A DNA stretch of 64,000 nucleotides from Flavivirga spongiicola (GTDB lineage Bacteria > Bacteroidota > Bacteroidia > Flavobacteriales > Flavobacteriaceae), in assembly GCF_030540825.1 (NCBI RefSeq), contig NZ_JAUOEO010000001.1, positions 2,267,001 to 2,331,000 on the forward strand, in the 5' to 3' direction. The position numbers were made by a program, and so were the translations under genes. Below are positions 1 through 8,010 of the stretch, in pieces. The notes under the pieces are model-generated. The model did no database searches. It was not told where the DNA came from and saw only the letters and a program-made list of their open reading frames with translations. Each line of letters opens with the position of its first letter. Position 1 is the stretch's first letter.

Positions 1-471
1 ACCGGAAACCGATTGATAGGTGGAAACCACAACACGTTTCATTTTATATTTTTCATGCAGTGGCGCTAATGCCATGACCATTTGTATGGTAGAGCAATTT
101 GGGTTGGCAATAATTTTATCTTCTTTGGTTAATTCACTAGCATTTATTTCTGGAACGACCAGTTTTTTGGTAGGATCCATTCTCCATGCCGAAGAATTAT
201 CAACCACCGTAGTGCCAGCTTCTGCAAATTTAGGTGCCCATTCTACAGAGGTGTCCCCTCCTGCAGAAAAAATAGCAATCTGAGGTTTTGCTGCTACTGC
301 ATCCGCTAAACCAATAACGGTATATTCGTTATTTTTAAAAGTTAATTTTTTTCCAACCGAACGTTCTGATGCTACAAGTAATAATTCTGTTACAGGAAAA
401 TTACGCTCCTCTAACACCTTAAGCATCACTTCGCCAACCATCCCAGTGGCCCCAACAACTGCTACTTTCAT
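1..471 (-). CDS. asd: Aspartate-semialdehyde dehydrogenase, C-terminus beyond window
   Basis: Reduces aspartyl phosphate to aspartate semialdehyde with NADPH, the branch point to lysine/diaminopimelate, threonine and methionine; cytoplasmic. Read on the minus strand from ATG at 471, the protein begins MKVAVVGATGMVGE, the Rossmann GxTGxVG loop of the family. The active-site motif NPNCST is present, with the nucleophilic cysteine at about residue 126, followed by the conserved VVSTYQSVSG stretch at the window edge. Only about 157 residues are visible; the rest lies outside the window. A strong hairpin terminator separates it from mscL upstream, so it probably has its own promoter. Identification is secure. 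Confidence 0.95.
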   Translation of the reverse strand, partial: MKVAVVGATGMVGEVMLKVLEERNFPVTELLLVASERSVGKKLTFKNNEYTVIGLADAVAAKPQIAIFSAGGDTSVEWAPKFAEAGTTVVDNSSAWRMDPTKKLVVPEINASELTKEDKIIANPNCSTIQMVMALAPLHEKYKMKRVVVSTYQSVSG

Positions 472-533
472 TTTGTATAATATTTAATAAATTTCTTAAG
501 GACAAAATTAAGTATTAATTCTATTCCAGAATC

Positions 534-571
534 TAAAAAAAGACCTCATTTTTTTTAAACGAGGTCTTTTT
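534..571 (-). terminator. Intrinsic terminator after mscL
   Basis: AAAAAGACCTC and GAGGTCTTTTT form an 11-bp stem around a T/A-rich loop, giving a U-run on either strand. It lies 3' of mscL (minus strand). A second small hairpin, AAATAAC...GTTATTT, lies at about 580-598 between it and the mscL stop. Confidence 0.8.
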
Positions 572-609
572 AACAACAAATAACACGTTGTTATTTATTT
601 AACAAATAG

Positions 610-1011
610 TTATTTTTTAAGCAAGTCTCTTATTTCAGTAAGTAAATCTTCTTGCGATGGCCCTTTAGGCGCTTCAGGAGCAGGTTCTTCTTTTTTCTTC
701 ATTTTGTTTACTGCTTTAACAATCATGAACATCACAAATGCCACAATAATAAAGTCAATGACATTGGTTAAGAAAGCCCCCCAAAGTACAGATACTTCAC
801 CTTCTATAACACCATCGGCATTCGCAACCCCTTCTTTAAGGACATATTTTAGATCCTTGAAATCGGCATTGAATATTAACCCAATTAATGGAGATACAAT
901 ACCTCCTGTAAATGAAGCAACTACCTTGTTAAAAGCAGCACCCATTACAAAACCGACAGCAATATCGACTAAATTGCCTTTCATTGCAAAGTCTTTGAAT
1001 TCTTTAAGCAT
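610..1011 (-). CDS. mscL: Large-conductance mechanosensitive channel MscL
   Basis: Inner-membrane tension-gated channel that releases solutes on hypo-osmotic shock; homopentamer in known members. At 133 residues it has the usual MscL length. It begins MLKEFKDFAMKGNLVDIAVG, the characteristic N-terminal amphipathic helix and first TM helix (about 15-45). A second TM lies at about 75-100 and a charged C-terminal helix (KKKEE...LLTEIRDLLKK) closes the protein. The gene is alone between asd and alr, with a terminator just downstream. Confidence 0.96.
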   Translation of the reverse strand: MLKEFKDFAMKGNLVDIAVGFVMGAAFNKVVASFTGGIVSPLIGLIFNADFKDLKYVLKEGVANADGVIEGEVSVLWGAFLTNVIDFIIVAFVMFMIVKAVNKMKKKEEPAPEAPKGPSQEDLLTEIRDLLKK

Positions 1012-1086
1012 AATCTTTAAAATTTTTAGTTAGTGAAGACTAAAATAGTTAAAATCTGTTAAAAATTTAACATTTGTTAAAATATC

Positions 1087-2193
1087 TTATTTTAAAAAAA
1101 GGCGTTTAACTCGTTGAGAAACAAAGGTTATCAGTTCGTAAGAAATAGTATTTGTTGTTTTTGCTAATTGCTCTGCAGTATTATCTTGCCCAAAAATAAT
1201 AGCCTCATCCCCTTCTTTACATTCTATATTGGTAATGTTAACCATAATCATATCCATACAAACATTGCCAACAATAGGAGCTTTTTGCCCATTTATAGTA
1301 ACAAAGCCTTTTCCATTTCCGTATTGCCTACCAATACCATCTGCATGACCAATAGGAAGTGTCGCTGTTTTTAAAAACGAATTAGATTTAAAAGCTCTGT
1401 TATATCCGACAGATTCCCCTTTTTCAATGTTATGAATTTGAGAAATGATCGTTTTTAAAGTAGCAATAGGTATTAAGTTTTTGTTTTCTTTGTCAGAATT
1501 TCCAAACCCATAAAGCCCTATGCCACCTCTAACCATATCAAAATGTGCCTCGGGGTAATTTAATATCCCCGAAGTATTGCACATGTGAAGCATAGGTCTA
1601 TAAGTAAGTTTGTCAATTAGATTTTTAGAAATAGTATTAAAGTTTTTAATTTGACCTAAAGTGAATTCTTTTTCATTTAAATCTTCACTAGCTGCTAAAT
1701 GAGAAAAGATAGATGTTACTTTTACAGCGTCTGTTTTGTTTATTTCTGAAACAATATGATCAACGTCATTTTCCCAAAAGCCAAGTCGGTTTAAACCTGT
1801 ATTGAATTTTATATGAATAGGGTAATCTTTTTGTTTTTCAACTGAAGCGATGCTAATAAATTCCTTTAAGATTTTCGCGTTATATAAACTAGGTTCTAAG
1901 GAATATGTTATTAATGTTTTTAAATTTACTGCTTGCGGATGTAATACCAAAATAGGTTTTGTAATTCCAGATTTACGCAATGCTACACCTTCATTTATGT
2001 ATGCTACGGCAAAATAATCAGCTCCTAATGTCTGTAAGTAACTTGCAATTTCACAGGCATCACTTCCATAGCCAAAAGCCTTAACAACAGCTAAAAACTT
2101 GGTATTGTTCTGGAGTTTAGACTTTAGATACTCAAAATTATGTTTAAGGGCTATTAAATCAATTTCAAGTACAGTTTCTTGCGCTTTAGGCAT
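1087..2193 (-). CDS. alr: Alanine racemase
   Basis: PLP enzyme interconverting L- and D-alanine for peptidoglycan synthesis; cytoplasmic. The 368 residues match the family length. The PLP lysine is in FLAVVKAFGYG (K38), where most relatives have VVKADAYG, so the D after the lysine is F here. The GIGLYGFG loop and the catalytic-tyrosine region ESVGYNRAF are present, as is VGNVCMDMIMV near the C-terminus. The start lies 1 nt from the tdk stop, so tdk and alr are almost certainly co-transcribed. Confidence 0.95.
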   Translation of the reverse strand: MPKAQETVLEIDLIALKHNFEYLKSKLQNNTKFLAVVKAFGYGSDACEIASYLQTLGADYFAVAYINEGVALRKSGITKPILVLHPQAVNLKTLITYSLEPSLYNAKILKEFISIASVEKQKDYPIHIKFNTGLNRLGFWENDVDHIVSEINKTDAVKVTSIFSHLAASEDLNEKEFTLGQIKNFNTISKNLIDKLTYRPMLHMCNTSGILNYPEAHFDMVRGGIGLYGFGNSDKENKNLIPIATLKTIISQIHNIEKGESVGYNRAFKSNSFLKTATLPIGHADGIGRQYGNGKGFVTINGQKAPIVGNVCMDMIMVNITNIECKEGDEAIIFGQDNTAEQLAKTTNTISYELITFVSQRVKRLFLK

Positions 2194-2194
2194 C

Positions 2195-2836
2195 TCAGGT
2201 ATTATTGGGTTTAGAAGTCACTTCTTCGGCATCGTTTACCTTCATATTTCTAACTTTATCACGCATCATGGCTTTGTAATAAGCAGCCCTACTTAAGGGT
2301 TCGTATTCATCAACTTCACCAAGAAACACTAAATTGTCACTTTTAGCTTTGCGATAACTGTATTGAGCTAAATTACCAGTTCTAGTACAAACGGCATGTA
2401 CTTTTGTAACATAATCTGCGGTTGCCATTAAAAAGGGCATAGGTCCGAAAGGGTTTCCTTTAAAGTCCATATCAAGTCCGGCAACAATAACCCGAACACC
2501 TTTATTTGCTAAATCGTTACAAACGCGTACAATTTCATCATCAAAAAATTGAGCTTCATCTATACCAATAACATCGCAACCATCAGCCAAAATAGGGATG
2601 TTAGCAGCAGCAGGAACAGGTGTTGAACGAATTTCGTTAGCGTCGTGAGAGATCACCATTTCTTCGTTGTAACGGACATCCACAGCAGGTTTAAAAATTT
2701 CTACTTTTTGTCTTGCAAATTGCGCACGCTTAAGCCTGCGGATTAATTCTTCTGTTTTTCCGGAAAACATGGAACCACAGATAACTTCAATCCATCCAAA
2801 TTGTTCTTTATGATTTACTGTATTTTCAAGAAACAT
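2195..2836 (-). CDS. tdk: Thymidine kinase (type II)
   Basis: Phosphorylates thymidine to dTMP with ATP for nucleoside salvage. The P-loop GSMFSGKT lies at residues 21-28 and the Walker-B-like IDEAQFFD follows. The family usually binds structural zinc through CxxC and CxxC/H pairs. Here the first pair reads CTRTG (second Cys replaced by Thr) and no second pair is seen, so the zinc site looks lost or degenerate. The C-terminus (about residues 195-213) is short and polar. Upstream of alr with a 1-nt gap; divergent from the gene at 2944. Confidence 0.93.
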   Translation of the reverse strand: MFLENTVNHKEQFGWIEVICGSMFSGKTEELIRRLKRAQFARQKVEIFKPAVDVRYNEEMVISHDANEIRSTPVPAAANIPILADGCDVIGIDEAQFFDDEIVRVCNDLANKGVRVIVAGLDMDFKGNPFGPMPFLMATADYVTKVHAVCTRTGNLAQYSYRKAKSDNLVFLGEVDEYEPLSRAAYYKAMMRDKVRNMKVNDAEEVTSKPNNT

Positions 2837-2943
2837 TTCGTAATTTTAGCACTAAAACAAAGCTATTATTCGTTTGTATAAAGGTGGCGTAAATTTATTA
2901 AAAATCAAAAGCCAAAATAGCAATAATTTAAAAATTATAAATA

Positions 2944-3684
2944 ATGAAGAAGAAGTTAGAGTCGGAACTCATTAGTATAGCACATAGAATTCTCAAACTG
3001 AAAGGGAAAGAAGATGTTATTAAGATGCATACAGAAGTATCAGCTCTTTATGAAAAACTGTCGGTATTAAGATTTGCGCACGAGAATTTTGAAGATGGTA
3101 TACCAACAATTGGAAGTGACTCGTCCTTTTTTGGTATGTTAGATAAGGCATTTAATAACAAGGTTAGTGATAATATTGAAATTGAAGACAAAATTTATAT
3201 TAATCTTGATGAGGTCGAAGAAGACGATATTATGGAGCCTGTTATAGAAAAGATTAAAGACATGGTAGCGCAAATGCCTCATGAAGCTCAAGAAATTGAT
3301 GCTATTTTTGAAGAAGCCATTCCTAAACAATATCATAAAACAGATTTAGAAGAAATTACTGCGGGATTTAAGGACACCCCGATTTTTGAACCTGTTTCTA
3401 AAGGGCAGAATGGGAAGGAAGATGAAAAAAAATCATTGAATGATAAATTAAAAACTGGAGGTTTTAACATCGGGCTTAACGATAAAATTGCCTTTATAAA
3501 ACATTTATTCGATGGTAAAAGTGAAGATTATGATCGTGTAGTTTCCCAGCTAAATACATCGGTTACTTTTAGTGACGCAAAGCGTTTAATAGAAGACATT
3601 ATAAAGCCAGATTATAATAACTGGGTTGATAAAGAAGAGTTTGAAACACGATTTATGCAAATTATAGAAAGTAAGTTTGAATAA
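2944..3684 (+). CDS. Conserved acidic protein of unknown function
   Basis: A 246-residue soluble protein with no signal peptide or TM helix. The N-terminal third (about 1-45) is a charged helix with heptad character (ELISIAHRILKLKGKEDVI). The middle is very acidic (VEEDD, EEAI). The C-terminal about 80 residues (from GFNIGLNDKIAFIKHLFDGK to the end) look like a compact helical domain. I do not recognise an enzymatic motif. It resembles uncharacterised proteins commonly seen in flavobacterial genomes, but I cannot name a family. Divergent from tdk and followed 20 nt later by the DoxX-like gene. Confidence 0.75.
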   Translation: MKKKLESELISIAHRILKLKGKEDVIKMHTEVSALYEKLSVLRFAHENFEDGIPTIGSDSSFFGMLDKAFNNKVSDNIEIEDKIYINLDEVEEDDIMEPVIEKIKDMVAQMPHEAQEIDAIFEEAIPKQYHKTDLEEITAGFKDTPIFEPVSKGQNGKEDEKKSLNDKLKTGGFNIGLNDKIAFIKHLFDGKSEDYDRVVSQLNTSVTFSDAKRLIEDIIKPDYNNWVDKEEFETRFMQIIESKFE

Positions 3685-3704
3685 AACTTCTCGACTATAG
3701 CCTG

Positions 3705-4061
3705 ATGAAAATAAACAAAATTTTATATTGGGCAAGCACTGTGTTTTTGTGTTTGTTAATGGCATATTCTGCCTCTATGTACTTTACAAATACAGAAATG
3801 GTTAAAGGTTTTTTTGAAAATCTTAATTATCCAACTTATATAGTAATTCCTTTAGCCATATTAAAAGTTTTAGGTACCGTTATGATTTTATGGCGAAAAA
3901 GTACCTGGTTAACAGAATGGGCTTATGCCGGTTTTTTCTTTGATATGGTATTAGCAACAGTAGCACATCATTATGCAGGACATGGGATTGTAGGCTTTTC
4001 ACTTTACGGGTTGCTGTTAATTTTTCCATCTTATTTTTTAGGAAAACAAATTAGAGGTTAA
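3705..4061 (+). CDS. DoxX-like small membrane protein
   Basis: A 118-residue integral membrane protein with four predicted TM helices (about 7-25, 46-62, 72-90, 96-114) and the DoxX-like arrangement: STVFLCLLMAYSASMYF, then ILKVLGTVMILWR, then an AHHYAGHG loop. Members are linked to quinone or thiol redox chemistry, but function is mostly unproven. It follows the hypothetical gene by 20 nt, likely in the same transcript. A hairpin terminator follows. Confidence 0.8.
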   Translation: MKINKILYWASTVFLCLLMAYSASMYFTNTEMVKGFFENLNYPTYIVIPLAILKVLGTVMILWRKSTWLTEWAYAGFFFDMVLATVAHHYAGHGIVGFSLYGLLLIFPSYFLGKQIRG

Positions 4062-4062
4062 T

Positions 4063-4223
4063 GAACTCATTTAAAGTTTTTCAATTGGCTAAAAAACCGC
4101 CCTTTTTCATCTATATTTAGCCTTTTTTTAATGTCGTAGCGATGCTATGCCATTAAAATAAGTTATTATCTATAAAAAAAATGACTAATTTTCGCTATAA
4201 TTCAAAAACTTTAAAATGAGTTC
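4063..4223. repeat. 160-bp segment bounded by an 18-19 bp inverted repeat
   Basis: AACTCATTTAAAGTTTTT at 4064-4081 is mirrored by AAAAACTTTAAAATGAGTT at 4204-4222, with one extra A. The inside holds a terminator hairpin and a second hairpin (TAATG..GTAGC/GCTAT..CATTA, about 4130-4156). It could be a non-autonomous palindromic element or a long mRNA hairpin directly before rsmI, whose ATG lies 2 nt after it. Confidence 0.5.
4087..4129 (+). terminator. Intrinsic terminator after the DoxX-like gene
   Basis: GGCTAAA (4087-4093) pairs with TTTAGCC (4116-4122), followed directly by seven Ts. It lies inside the longer inverted-repeat segment 4063-4223. Confidence 0.7.
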
Positions 4224-4225
4224 TA

Positions 4226-4897
4226 ATGAGTAAAGTCTATATTGTACCAACACCCATAGGGAACTTAAAAGATATTACTTTTAGAGCTGTTGAAGTTTTA
4301 AAAGAAGTTGATTTAATTCTTGCTGAGGATACGCGAACTTCTGGAAAACTTTTAAAACATTTTGAAATTACAACACATATGCAATCACACCATATGCATA
4401 ATGAGCACAAGACTGTTGAAAGTGTTATTCAGAAAATAAAAAGCGGGACAACCGTAGCATTAATTAGCGATGCAGGAACACCTGCAATTTCCGATCCAGG
4501 ATTTTTACTAACCCGAACGTGTATAGAAAATAATATTGAAGTGGACTGCCTTCCTGGAGCCACGGCCTTTGTACCAGCTTTGGTGAATTCTGGACTGCCA
4601 AACGATAAGTTTGTGTTCGAAGGTTTTTTGCCTGTTAAAAAAGGGAGACAAACACGATTGCTATTACTGGCAGAAGAAACCAGAACCATTATTTTTTACG
4701 AAAGTCCACATAAATTAGTGAAAACACTTGGCCATTTTTGTGAGTATTTTGGTGAAGGAAGGCAAGTTTCAGTATCCAGAGAGCTCACAAAACTTTACGA
4801 AGAGACTATTAGAGGGACAGCCAAAGAGGTTTTAGAATATTATACTAATAAACCGCCAAAGGGAGAAATTGTGATTGTTGTTGGTGGAAAAAAATAA
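4226..4897 (+). CDS. rsmI: 16S rRNA (cytidine1402-2'-O)-methyltransferase
   Basis: Adds the 2'-O-methyl group to C1402 of 16S rRNA in the P-site. The 223-residue protein has the SAM-dependent tetrapyrrole-methylase fold. VPTPIGNLKDIT stands at the N-terminus, AEDTRTSGKLLKHF at about 34-47, SDAGTPAISDPG and LPGATAFVPALVNSG in the middle, and the KGEIVIVV ending. It is shorter than the E. coli enzyme because the C-terminal extra domain is absent, as in many Bacteroidota. It heads a tight plus-strand cluster; the HopJ-like gene starts 6 nt after its stop. Confidence 0.95.
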   Translation: MSKVYIVPTPIGNLKDITFRAVEVLKEVDLILAEDTRTSGKLLKHFEITTHMQSHHMHNEHKTVESVIQKIKSGTTVALISDAGTPAISDPGFLLTRTCIENNIEVDCLPGATAFVPALVNSGLPNDKFVFEGFLPVKKGRQTRLLLLAEETRTIIFYESPHKLVKTLGHFCEYFGEGRQVSVSRELTKLYEETIRGTAKEVLEYYTNKPPKGEIVIVVGGKK

Positions 4898-4903
4898 GAT
4901 TTA

Positions 4904-5248
4904 ATGACGATAGAGCTATTTAAAAATAAACTTAAAAGCGCACCCAGAACCATCGAATTTTCTGAAACGATGGACATAATAGAATCAAATTATAATTTCT
5001 TTCCGGTAGCATTCACAAATGGTCCCTTAAAAAATAAAAGTGGAGAGAATTTGGGTTCCTGTAAATTGTTTGCTTTTGCAAAAGTACAAGATTTAACAAA
5101 AGAAGAAACTTTGGCATGTTTTGGTAAATTTTATTTTGATGAGGTATTGAACGATCCTAATGGTTCAGGCCACCAAAACATTAGAAATTTTATAAAAACA
5201 GGCTTTGACGGCCTTTCTTTTAATGGAGAACCACTAAGTAAAAAATAG
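4904..5248 (+). CDS. HopJ-family protein
   Basis: A 114-residue soluble protein matching the small HopJ type III effector family: N-terminal PRTIEFSETMDIIESNYNF, then FTNGPLKNKSGENLGSCKLF, and the ending GSGHQNIRNF followed by a short tail. The family name comes from a plant-pathogen effector, but free-living bacteria carry it widely and no type III secretion gene is here. Function is unknown; a housekeeping role beside rsmI and the UDG-like gene is more likely than virulence. It is separated from its neighbours by 6 and 8 nt. Confidence 0.85.
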   Translation: MTIELFKNKLKSAPRTIEFSETMDIIESNYNFFPVAFTNGPLKNKSGENLGSCKLFAFAKVQDLTKEETLACFGKFYFDEVLNDPNGSGHQNIRNFIKTGFDGLSFNGEPLSKK

Positions 5249-5256
5249 GTGTTTAT

Positions 5257-5832
5257 TTGATGGATGATTTACTTTACAATATAAGGCAATGCGACATATG
5301 TTCAGAACATTTGCCATTAGGTCCTCGCCCTATTGTAACAGCACATCCTGATGCTAAAATTATTATTATTGGTCAAGCTCCCGGAACTAGCGTTCATAAA
5401 ACTGGGATTCCTTGGGATGACCCGAGTGGCAGACAGCTACGAAAATGGTTAGGTGTTACAGACGAAGCGTTTTACGATGAAACTAAAATTGCTTTAGTCC
5501 CTATGGGTTTTTGTTATCCTGGAAAAGGAAAAACGGGCGATTTACCACCAAGACCAGAATGTGCTCCGCAATGGCATGAACCATTATTAAATAAGTTGCC
5601 AAATATTGAATTGGTTATTTTAATAGGAATGTATGCTCAGAAATATTATTTAAAAAAAGAAGCAAAGAAAACATTAACGGAAACAGTGGCTAATTATAAA
5701 GACTATTTGCCAAAAGGATATTTACCCTTGCCGCACCCATCACCTAGAAACCGTTTTTGGTTAACAAAGAATCCTTGGTTTGATGTGGAGGTTTTGCCAG
5801 AGCTACAAGCAAGAGTAAAGCAGCTGATTTAA
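5257..5832 (+). CDS. Uracil-DNA glycosylase superfamily protein
   Basis: Has the UDG-superfamily core: IIIIGQAPGTSVHKTG at about 37-52 (the G-E/Q-A-P-G water-activating loop), DDPSGRQLRKWLG, and the minor-groove loop LPHPSPRNRFW near the C-terminus. One cysteine pair, CDICSEHLP (about 12-20), lies at the N-terminus. At 191 residues it matches the compact bacterial family annotated as uracil-DNA glycosylase family protein; direct glycosylase activity of this branch is uncertain. ATG at 5257 or the adjacent ATG at 5260 may be used. Confidence 0.88.
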   Translation: MMDDLLYNIRQCDICSEHLPLGPRPIVTAHPDAKIIIIGQAPGTSVHKTGIPWDDPSGRQLRKWLGVTDEAFYDETKIALVPMGFCYPGKGKTGDLPPRPECAPQWHEPLLNKLPNIELVILIGMYAQKYYLKKEAKKTLTETVANYKDYLPKGYLPLPHPSPRNRFWLTKNPWFDVEVLPELQARVKQLI

Positions 5833-5851
5833 ATGGGATATTTTAATAACA

Positions 5852-5881
5852 AAAAACCCCACCAAACGGTGAGGTTTAAAT
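5852..5881. terminator. Bidirectional terminator between convergent genes
   Basis: AACCCCACC (about 5854-5862) pairs with GGTGAGGTT (about 5869-5877) across an AAAC loop, with A-runs before and T-rich sequence after. It sits between the UDG-like gene (+) and the MORN-like lipoprotein (-), so it can serve both. Confidence 0.7.
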
Positions 5882-5901
5882 TTATAATATAAAAGTAATT
5901 A

Positions 5902-6684
5902 TTAAAGACTACTAATATACTGTCTATATTTTGAGATTTCTCTAGGATTAGTAGCAAAATTAATACGTTTTATTTCTTTGCCTTCTTCATTTAGCTCAAC
6001 TAAAAAAGTCTCCTTTCCTTCATCTACCATCTGTAGGTAAATTTTCATAGTGTTATCGTCATTATAAAATTTTACACCTTCAAAATTATCATAGTTAGAA
6101 GATATTTGTTCCTTAAATACTTTACCGTTTTTAATAGATTGTGTGATGTTTTTTCCTTCTTCAATAAACATTTTAGATTCAATGTCCCCAGTATCGTTAT
6201 ATGTTATTGAAGTTATAGGTTGATTATCTTTAAGTACAGATTCAGAAAGTATTTGACCATTTTCAAAATACGATATAACTTTCCCGTTAAGTGAACCATT
6301 CTTATAGTGACTCTCTTTTTTTACTTTTCCAGAAGGGAAATATGTAATTTCTTCACCATGAAGCTTTCCCTTTTTATATGTGGAATGCATAAATTTTTCT
6401 CCATTTTGATGATAGAAAACGTAATCTCCATATAAAAGACCTTCTTTAATATGGAATTCTTCCCATTTAGTTGTTTTATTTCCAACGATGAAATAGCCAT
6501 CCATAGGCTCTCTAGTACTGTTATCTCTATAAATTTTTACATTATTGTAAGAGTCTACAAAATATGAGTTTCTTGGAATGTAGTTGGGTTCTGTGTGATC
6601 TTTACTTGCTTTATTATTACAATTGTAAAGACTAAAAAGCGCGCAAAATAACAGCACGCGAGCGGTTGTTGTAGGTAAATTCAT
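5902..6684 (-). CDS. YwqK/MORN-repeat-like lipoprotein
   Basis: A 260-residue exported protein. The signal peptide ends at a lipobox-like ALFSLYNC followed by NNK (Cys about 22). The body has several degenerate MORN/YwqK-type repeats: KEGLLYGDYVFYHQNGEKF, KKGKLHGEEITYFPSGK and KNGSLNGKVISYFENGQ. Such proteins are often labelled toxin-antitoxin YwqK family antitoxin, but here there is a lipoprotein signal and no toxin partner. It is probably an envelope scaffold or unknown function. Confidence 0.8.
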   Translation of the reverse strand: MNLPTTTARVLLFCALFSLYNCNNKASKDHTEPNYIPRNSYFVDSYNNVKIYRDNSTREPMDGYFIVGNKTTKWEEFHIKEGLLYGDYVFYHQNGEKFMHSTYKKGKLHGEEITYFPSGKVKKESHYKNGSLNGKVISYFENGQILSESVLKDNQPITSITYNDTGDIESKMFIEEGKNITQSIKNGKVFKEQISSNYDNFEGVKFYNDDNTMKIYLQMVDEGKETFLVELNEEGKEIKRINFATNPREISKYRQYISSL

Positions 6685-6730
6685 TATTTTGGGTTATAAT
6701 AGTTGGGGCTAACATAAGTAATAATTGCCT

Positions 6731-6814
6731 AACCGCCAAGTGTTTAGTTAGAAATTATTTATGCTTCTAACAATAGAATTCCCTATAAAATGGATCCAAT
6801 GGATTAAATATCCG
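6731..6814 (-). pseudogene. Scar of a duplicated CMD-family gene 3' end
   Basis: Nucleotides 6731-6814 align with the 3' part of the neighbouring gene at 6821-6963. AACCGCCAAGTGTTTAGTTA matches AACCATCAAGTATTTATTTA, and CAATAGAATTCCC..GGATTAAATATCCG matches CAATAGAAGTTCCC..GGTTTAAATATCCG. Translated on the minus strand the scar gives GYLIHWIHFIGNSI against GYLNRWNDSMGTSI in the intact gene. About 55 bp of the intact copy is missing. It is a degraded tandem duplicate. Confidence 0.65.
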
Positions 6815-6844
6815 TTATTTAACCATCAAGTATTTATTTAAAAA

Positions 6845-7435
6845 TTATTGATGTTTTCCTTTTTCCCAACCATGTTTTCCAAGGTGTTTTTCACCACTTT
6901 CAACAGCACCATCTTCAATAGAAGTTCCCATAGAATCGTTCCAACGGTTTAAATATCCGAATAAGGAAATAACACCTAACATTTCTACAATTTCACCTTC
7001 ATTCCAATGTTCATATAAACGTTTTTTAATGCTTTCATCTACACCATTAGGTACTTGAGTAGCTTGTAAAGAAAAATCTAAAGCAGCGCGTTCGGCCTCA
7101 CTAAATGCTGGGTGTGTTCTATAGTCCCAAATATTATCGAGTTGTTCTTGTTCGGCTCCATAGCGTTCTGCTGCCCGAATAGCATGTGCTTGGCAGTATC
7201 TACAACCCGTAGCGTTACTGCTTACCCAGGCAATCATGCGTTTTAGGGCTGAGGTCACTCTGCCTTCGTTAGCCATAACTGCTTTATTCAAATTTATAAA
7301 AGCTTTACTTATGGCTGGTCGGTGTTGCATAGTAAGAACTGAATTTGGACAAAACCCAAGTGTTTCATTAAAGAATTCTGCAAGTTCTTTGGTTTCTAAA
7401 TTATGGTCAGCAGATAAAGGTGTTACTAAAGGCAT
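6845..7435 (-). CDS. Carboxymuconolactone decarboxylase (AhpD-like) family protein
   Basis: A small helical CMD/AhpD-fold protein carrying the redox motif CRYCQAHAIRAAERYG (Cys pair plus His), typical of peroxidase-related alkylhydroperoxidase-like enzymes. I place the start at the ATG at 7435 (MPLVTPLSADHNL), not the longer in-frame ATG at 7480; the extra 15 residues are hydrophobic, basic and unlike family members. Divergent from the OsmC gene at 7580, another thiol peroxidase-type protein, so both may be stress related. Confidence 0.85.
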   Translation of the reverse strand: MPLVTPLSADHNLETKELAEFFNETLGFCPNSVLTMQHRPAISKAFINLNKAVMANEGRVTSALKRMIAWVSSNATGCRYCQAHAIRAAERYGAEQEQLDNIWDYRTHPAFSEAERAALDFSLQATQVPNGVDESIKKRLYEHWNEGEIVEMLGVISLFGYLNRWNDSMGTSIEDGAVESGEKHLGKHGWEKGKHQ

Positions 7436-7579
7436 ATTTTTATTTTTTAGTAGTATTTTTGAAGCAACAAGAAACATCATTAATATAAAGTCAAATTGAA
7501 ATTCGAGTTATTTTAAGGATGTTGCTTGTATCCTGATTTTTTTAAAAATTTGACACAAGAAACAAAAAAAATTTTAGAT

Positions 7580-8002
7580 ATGGCAGATAAAATTACAACA
7601 CAATGGAAAGGAGATATGGTATTTGAATCAGACAACCCCAGATGGCCATCAATAATGATGGATGCATCAGATGATTTTGGAGGTACGAACTCGGGAATGG
7701 CTCCTAAGGCTATGATGTTATCGTCACTTGCAGGGTGTTCTGGGTTAGATGTTGTTTCTGTTTTAAATAAAATGAGAGTTAAAATAGATGATTTTAAAAT
7801 GGTTGTAGAAGGGGAGCTTACAGACGAACATCCAAAATATTATCATAAAGTCTCTGTCGATTACCATTTTTATGGAAATAATTTGAATGAAAATAAAATA
7901 AAAACAGCAGTTGATTTGTCTGTTGAGAAATATTGTGGTGTTATGGAAATGTTTCGTCAGTTTGCTGAAATTAAAATAGAAACACATTTTCATAATAAAT
8001 AA
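7580..8002 (+). CDS. OsmC family thiol peroxidase-like protein
   Basis: About 140 residues from ATG at 7580 (MADKITTQWKGDMVFES). The open frame extends upstream to a TTG at 7526, but the ATG gives the normal OsmC N-terminus. Two conserved cysteines are present: LAGCSGLDVVSVLNK in the central helix and EKYCGVMEMF near the C-terminus. The family reduces organic hydroperoxides in the cytoplasm. The PNGase F-like gene follows 8 nt after the stop and may be co-transcribed. Confidence 0.88.
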   Translation: MADKITTQWKGDMVFESDNPRWPSIMMDASDDFGGTNSGMAPKAMMLSSLAGCSGLDVVSVLNKMRVKIDDFKMVVEGELTDEHPKYYHKVSVDYHFYGNNLNENKIKTAVDLSVEKYCGVMEMFRQFAEIKIETHFHNK

Positions 8003-8010
8003 AATTTTAA

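Noticed and set aside
4904..5248. Type III secretion effector
   Set aside because: The family name is HopJ, but there is no secretion system here and the family is widespread in non-pathogens; the operon context is housekeeping.
5902..6684. Antitoxin of a toxin-antitoxin pair
   Set aside because: YwqK-like repeats alone do not make an antitoxin; the protein is an exported lipoprotein and no toxin gene is adjacent.
7526..7579. N-terminal extension of the OsmC protein
   Set aside because: The extension depends on a TTG codon at 7526; the ATG at 7580 gives the normal family start.
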